NCBI RefSeq assembly: GCF_945870625.1
Contig: NZ_CAMBTS010000011.1
Coordinates: 1-54,237 of the forward strand
DNA: 54,237 bases
Origin: Novosphingobium sp. Chol11
GTDB taxonomy: Bacteria; Pseudomonadota; Alphaproteobacteria; Sphingomonadales; Sphingomonadaceae
Direction: 5' to 3'
Part shown: piece after piece, positions 51,988 through 54,237 of the stretch
Layout: the number at the start of each line of letters is the position of its first letter
Position numbering within the stretch: the first letter of the stretch is position 1
Translations under genes and position numbers: made by a program
The notes under the pieces: generated by a model
The model's database searches: none
What the model saw: only the letters and a program-made list of their open reading frames with translations
What the model was told of the DNA's origin: nothing

Positions 51988-52866
51988 ATGAGCGCTGAAT
52001 CCGCCTTCATCGCGGCCTTGCAAGCGCTGGCGACGCACCCTGCGGCGCGCGGCCTCGCCGATGATTGCGCGGTGCTGGAGGTGGGGGGGGAAACGCTCAT
52101 CCTCACGCATGACATGATGGTTGAAGGGGTCCACTGGCTCGCCGGACAAGACCCCGCAGACGTCGCGTGGAAGCTCGTCGCGGTGAACCTGTCGGACCTT
52201 GCCGCCAAGGGGGCGGAGCCGCGGGGCGTACTCCTCGGCTACACCCTAGCCGCCAACAACGCTCGCTTCGCCGAAGGCATCGGCCAAGCCCTCGCCCATT
52301 TCGATGTGCCCCTGCTCGGCGGCGATACTGTCGGCGGGGGCGGCGGCGCGCAGGCCATCGGGCTCACCGCGCTGGGCCGCGCCACGCACCGCCCCGTGCC
52401 CTCGCGCAGCGGTGCGCAAGTCGGCGACGGCGTGTGGCTCACCGGCCCGCTCGGCGGGGCGATGCTGGGGTTCGAAGCGCTGCGGGACGGAGCCGGCGCA
52501 GATACCGCCGCCTTCCGCCGCCCCGTCCCTCGCCTCGCCGAAGGCCGCGCGCTTGCGCCCCTCGTCACCGCGATAATGGACGTGTCCGATGGGCTGCTGC
52601 TCGATGCCAGCCGCATGGCGCTGGCCAGCGGCGTGACGATCGCGCTCGATGCCGATGCCATCCCCCTCGCCCCCGCGCTCCCGCCTGAACGCTGCCGCGA
52701 TGCCTTTAGATGGGGCGATGATTACGAGCTGCTGTTCACGCTGCCCCTCGCCATCGCGCCCCCCGCCCCAGCCTTCCGCATCGGCACGGTGATCGCGCGC
52801 GGAGCCGACCCCGTGCTGCTCGATGGCTGTGCGCCGCTGGGACAGCTGGGCTACGAACACACCTGA
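51988..52866 (+). CDS. thiL: Thiamine-monophosphate kinase
   Basis: A 292-residue ThiL that phosphorylates thiamine monophosphate to thiamine diphosphate with ATP. Visible blocks are LADDCAVLEV (metal-binding Asp pair), THDMMVEGVHW, VNLSDLAAKGAEPRG, PLLGGDTVGGG, MDVSDGLLLDASRMA and WGDDYELLFTLP. The start at 51988 (MSAESAFIAAL) matches the family; an ATG at 51961 would lie in the repeat. It is followed by hppA, as in related genomes, but the usual nusB is not seen upstream. Confidence 0.92.
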   Translation: MSAESAFIAALQALATHPAARGLADDCAVLEVGGETLILTHDMMVEGVHWLAGQDPADVAWKLVAVNLSDLAAKGAEPRGVLLGYTLAANNARFAEGIGQALAHFDVPLLGGDTVGGGGGAQAIGLTALGRATHRPVPSRSGAQVGDGVWLTGPLGGAMLGFEALRDGAGADTAAFRRPVPRLAEGRALAPLVTAIMDVSDGLLLDASRMALASGVTIALDADAIPLAPALPPERCRDAFRWGDDYELLFTLPLAIAPPAPAFRIGTVIARGADPVLLDGCAPLGQLGYEHT

Positions 52867-52868
52867 AA

Positions 52869-52978
52869 AGGCTTGCACCAAGGGGCAAGCTGGCAGAAGA
52901 TCATCCTCCAACGCGAAAAATTGACCCGCAAACAGCGGGCTGCGGATCATGGCATCCGCAAAAACAGGGGATGTCCGG
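52869..52978 (+). promoter_or_regulatory. Leader of hppA with three small hairpins and a possible promoter
   Basis: GCTTGC/GCAAGC (near 52870-52889) may end the thiL transcript. CCCGC/GCGGG (52925-52939) and GCGGAT/ATCCGC (52942-52959) are two adjacent hairpins before hppA. A -35-like TTGACC is at 52921-52926, with a GATCAT at 18 bases spacing. AGGGG lies about 8 bases before the hppA start. Assignment as promoter is tentative because the boxes overlap the hairpins. Confidence 0.35.
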
Positions 52979-54237
52979 ATGAGTTTAACTGTCACCGCAA
53001 TTGTTCTTGGGCTGCTCGCTATTGTCTATGGCTTCGTCACCAGCAGACAAGTCCTCGGCGAGTCCGCCGGTAACGCCAAGATGCAGGAAATCGCCGCCGC
53101 CATTCAGGAAGGCGCGCAGGCCTACTTGAAGCGCCAGTATACCGCCATCGCGGTCGTCGGCGTCATTGTCGCGGTCATCGTCGCCTGGGCGCTCGGGCCG
53201 ATCTCGGCGGCGGGCTTCGTCATCGGAGCGGTGCTTTCGGGCGTCGCCGGGTTTGTCGGCATGAACATCTCTGTCCGCGCCAACGTGCGCACCGCCGCCG
53301 CCGCGATGAAAGGCCTGCAAAACGGCCTGACGCTGGCGTTCAACGCCGGCGCGATCACCGGCATGCTCGTGGCGGGCCTCGCCCTCCTCGCCATCGCCGG
53401 GCTGTTCTGGTACCTCACCGGCCCGGGCGGCTACACCGTCGGCGGCGAAGACCGCACCGTGGTGCAGGCGCTTACCGCGCTTGCTTTTGGCGCTTCGCTC
53501 ATCTCGATCTTCGCGCGTCTCGGCGGCGGCATCTTCACCAAAGCGGCCGACGTCGGCGCCGATCTTGTCGGCAAGGTCGAGGCCGGCATCCCTGAGGACG
53601 ACCCACGCAACCCCGCCGTGATCGCCGACAACGTGGGCGACAACGTCGGCGATTGCGCCGGCATGGCCGCAGACTTGTTCGAGACTTACGTCGTCACTGT
53701 CGGTGCCACCATGGTGCTCACCGCGCTCCTCCTCAAATCCGCGCCAAATCTGATGGATCTGATGGCTATGCCGCTGCTCATCGGCGGCGTGTGCATCGTC
53801 ACCTCGATCATCGGCACCTATTTCGTCCGTCTTGGAGGCGGCAAGAACATCATGGGCGCGATGTACAAGGGCTTCCTCGTCACCGCCGTCCTTTCCGTCC
53901 CCGCGATCTGGTGGGCGATCAGCCATTCGCTGGGCGGCGACATGGAAGCCGCCATCGGCGGGCAAGCCTACAACGGCCGCAGCCTGTTCTATTGCGGCCT
54001 CGTCGGCCTCATCATCACCGGCCTGATCATCTGGATCACCGAATACTACACTGGCACAAACTACCGCCCGGTCCGCTCCATCGCCAAAGCCTCCGAAACC
54101 GGCCACGGCACCAACGTGATCCAGGGCCTCGCCATCAGCCTTGAATCGACCGCCCTTCCTACGCTGGTCATCTGCGCCGGCATCATCATCGCCTTCAAGC
54201 TCGCCGGCCTCATGGGCATCGCCTATGCCGCCACCGC
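52979..54237 (+). CDS. hppA: Proton-translocating membrane pyrophosphatase, N-terminal part (runs off right edge)
   Basis: The first 419 codons of a membrane-bound pyrophosphatase that pumps protons on hydrolysis of PPi. It opens [20 protein letters not shown], and several membrane helices follow. The catalytic region is visible: [20 protein letters not shown] followed by [20 protein letters not shown], holding the Asp cluster that binds Mg-PPi. [20 protein letters not shown] near residue 32 is a family block. Whether the enzyme is K+-independent depends on residues beyond the edge. The frame stays open to the last base. AGGGG precedes the ATG. Confidence 0.95.
   Translation, partial: MSLTVTAIVLGLLAIVYGFVTSRQVLGESAGNAKMQEIAAAIQEGAQAYLKRQYTAIAVVGVIVAVIVAWALGPISAAGFVIGAVLSGVAGFVGMNISVRANVRTAAAAMKGLQNGLTLAFNAGAITGMLVAGLALLAIAGLFWYLTGPGGYTVGGEDRTVVQALTALAFGASLISIFARLGGGIFTKAADVGADLVGKVEAGIPEDDPRNPAVIADNVGDNVGDCAGMAADLFETYVVTVGATMVLTALLLKSAPNLMDLMAMPLLIGGVCIVTSIIGTYFVRLGGGKNIMGAMYKGFLVTAVLSVPAIWWAISHSLGGDMEAAIGGQAYNGRSLFYCGLVGLIITGLIIWITEYYTGTNYRPVRSIAKASETGHGTNVIQGLAISLESTALPTLVICAGIIIAFKLAGLMGIAYAAT

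Overview
The window looks like chromosomal DNA of a GC-rich alphaproteobacterium, most likely of the order Sphingomonadales (Novosphingobium/Sphingobium-like). This is an inference from gene order (argS-SPOR-nagZ-scpA-scpB-tatA-tatB-tatC; ispH-thrB-rnhA; thiL-hppA), the sphingomonad-type TonB-dependent receptor and the many catabolic enzymes. No rRNA, tRNA, CRISPR array, transposase or integrase was seen.

Region 1 (1-20.9 kb) is accessory and catabolic. After the N-terminal part of an autotransporter-type repeat protein come an acyl-CoA carboxylase carboxyltransferase and a TonB-dependent receptor. Divergent from the receptor is a four-gene molybdenum hydroxylase operon in the order small-large-FAD-CoxG. 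A MarR/MFS pair follows. Two converging arms come next. The + arm holds a limonene-epoxide-hydrolase-like protein, a non-canonical SDR and an amidohydrolase-2 protein. The - arm is tightly overlapped: imidazolonepropionase-like amidohydrolase, two tandem paralogous cytochromes P450, SDR, ThuA-like protein, SDR. Together they suggest uptake and oxidative breakdown of an unidentified hydrophobic or cyclic compound. This is the best candidate here for an undescribed pathway. Several of its enzymes have unusual residues at catalytic positions: the I-helix acid is His in both P450s, one SDR lacks Tyr and Lys, and both amidohydrolases lack the usual GTD Asp.

Region 2 (21-34.9 kb) is core housekeeping: Tat export, ScpAB, NagZ, a SPOR protein, ArgS, a lipoprotein, IspH, ThrB and RNase HI, then a DUF1508 protein, an FAD oxidoreductase and a lysophospholipase-like hydrolase. 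A secreted-lipase-like gene sits on the opposite strand between the SPOR gene and nagZ.

Region 3 (34.9-42.35 kb) is a Tad/Flp pilus assembly locus: cpaA, cpaB, cpaC, cpaD, cpaE, tadB, tadC. It has no cpaF ATPase gene and no pilin gene, and tadC carries a one-base frameshift in a G6 run. A 19-bp-stem terminator ends it.

Region 4 (42.36-51.83 kb) holds a fumarylacetoacetase-like hydrolase, a MarR gene broken by a 10-bp tandem duplication, and MTA phosphorylase. Then comes a TetR-linked beta-oxidation module: two enoyl-CoA hydratases, an HSD10-type dehydrogenase, a thiolase and a heteromeric acyl-CoA dehydrogenase pair. A promoter overlapping a palindrome upstream of the thiolase is a candidate TetR target.

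Region 5 (51.84-54.24 kb) holds thiL and the start of hppA, which runs off the right edge. Several short palindromic repeats of bacterial REP type lie between genes at 46-52 kb.
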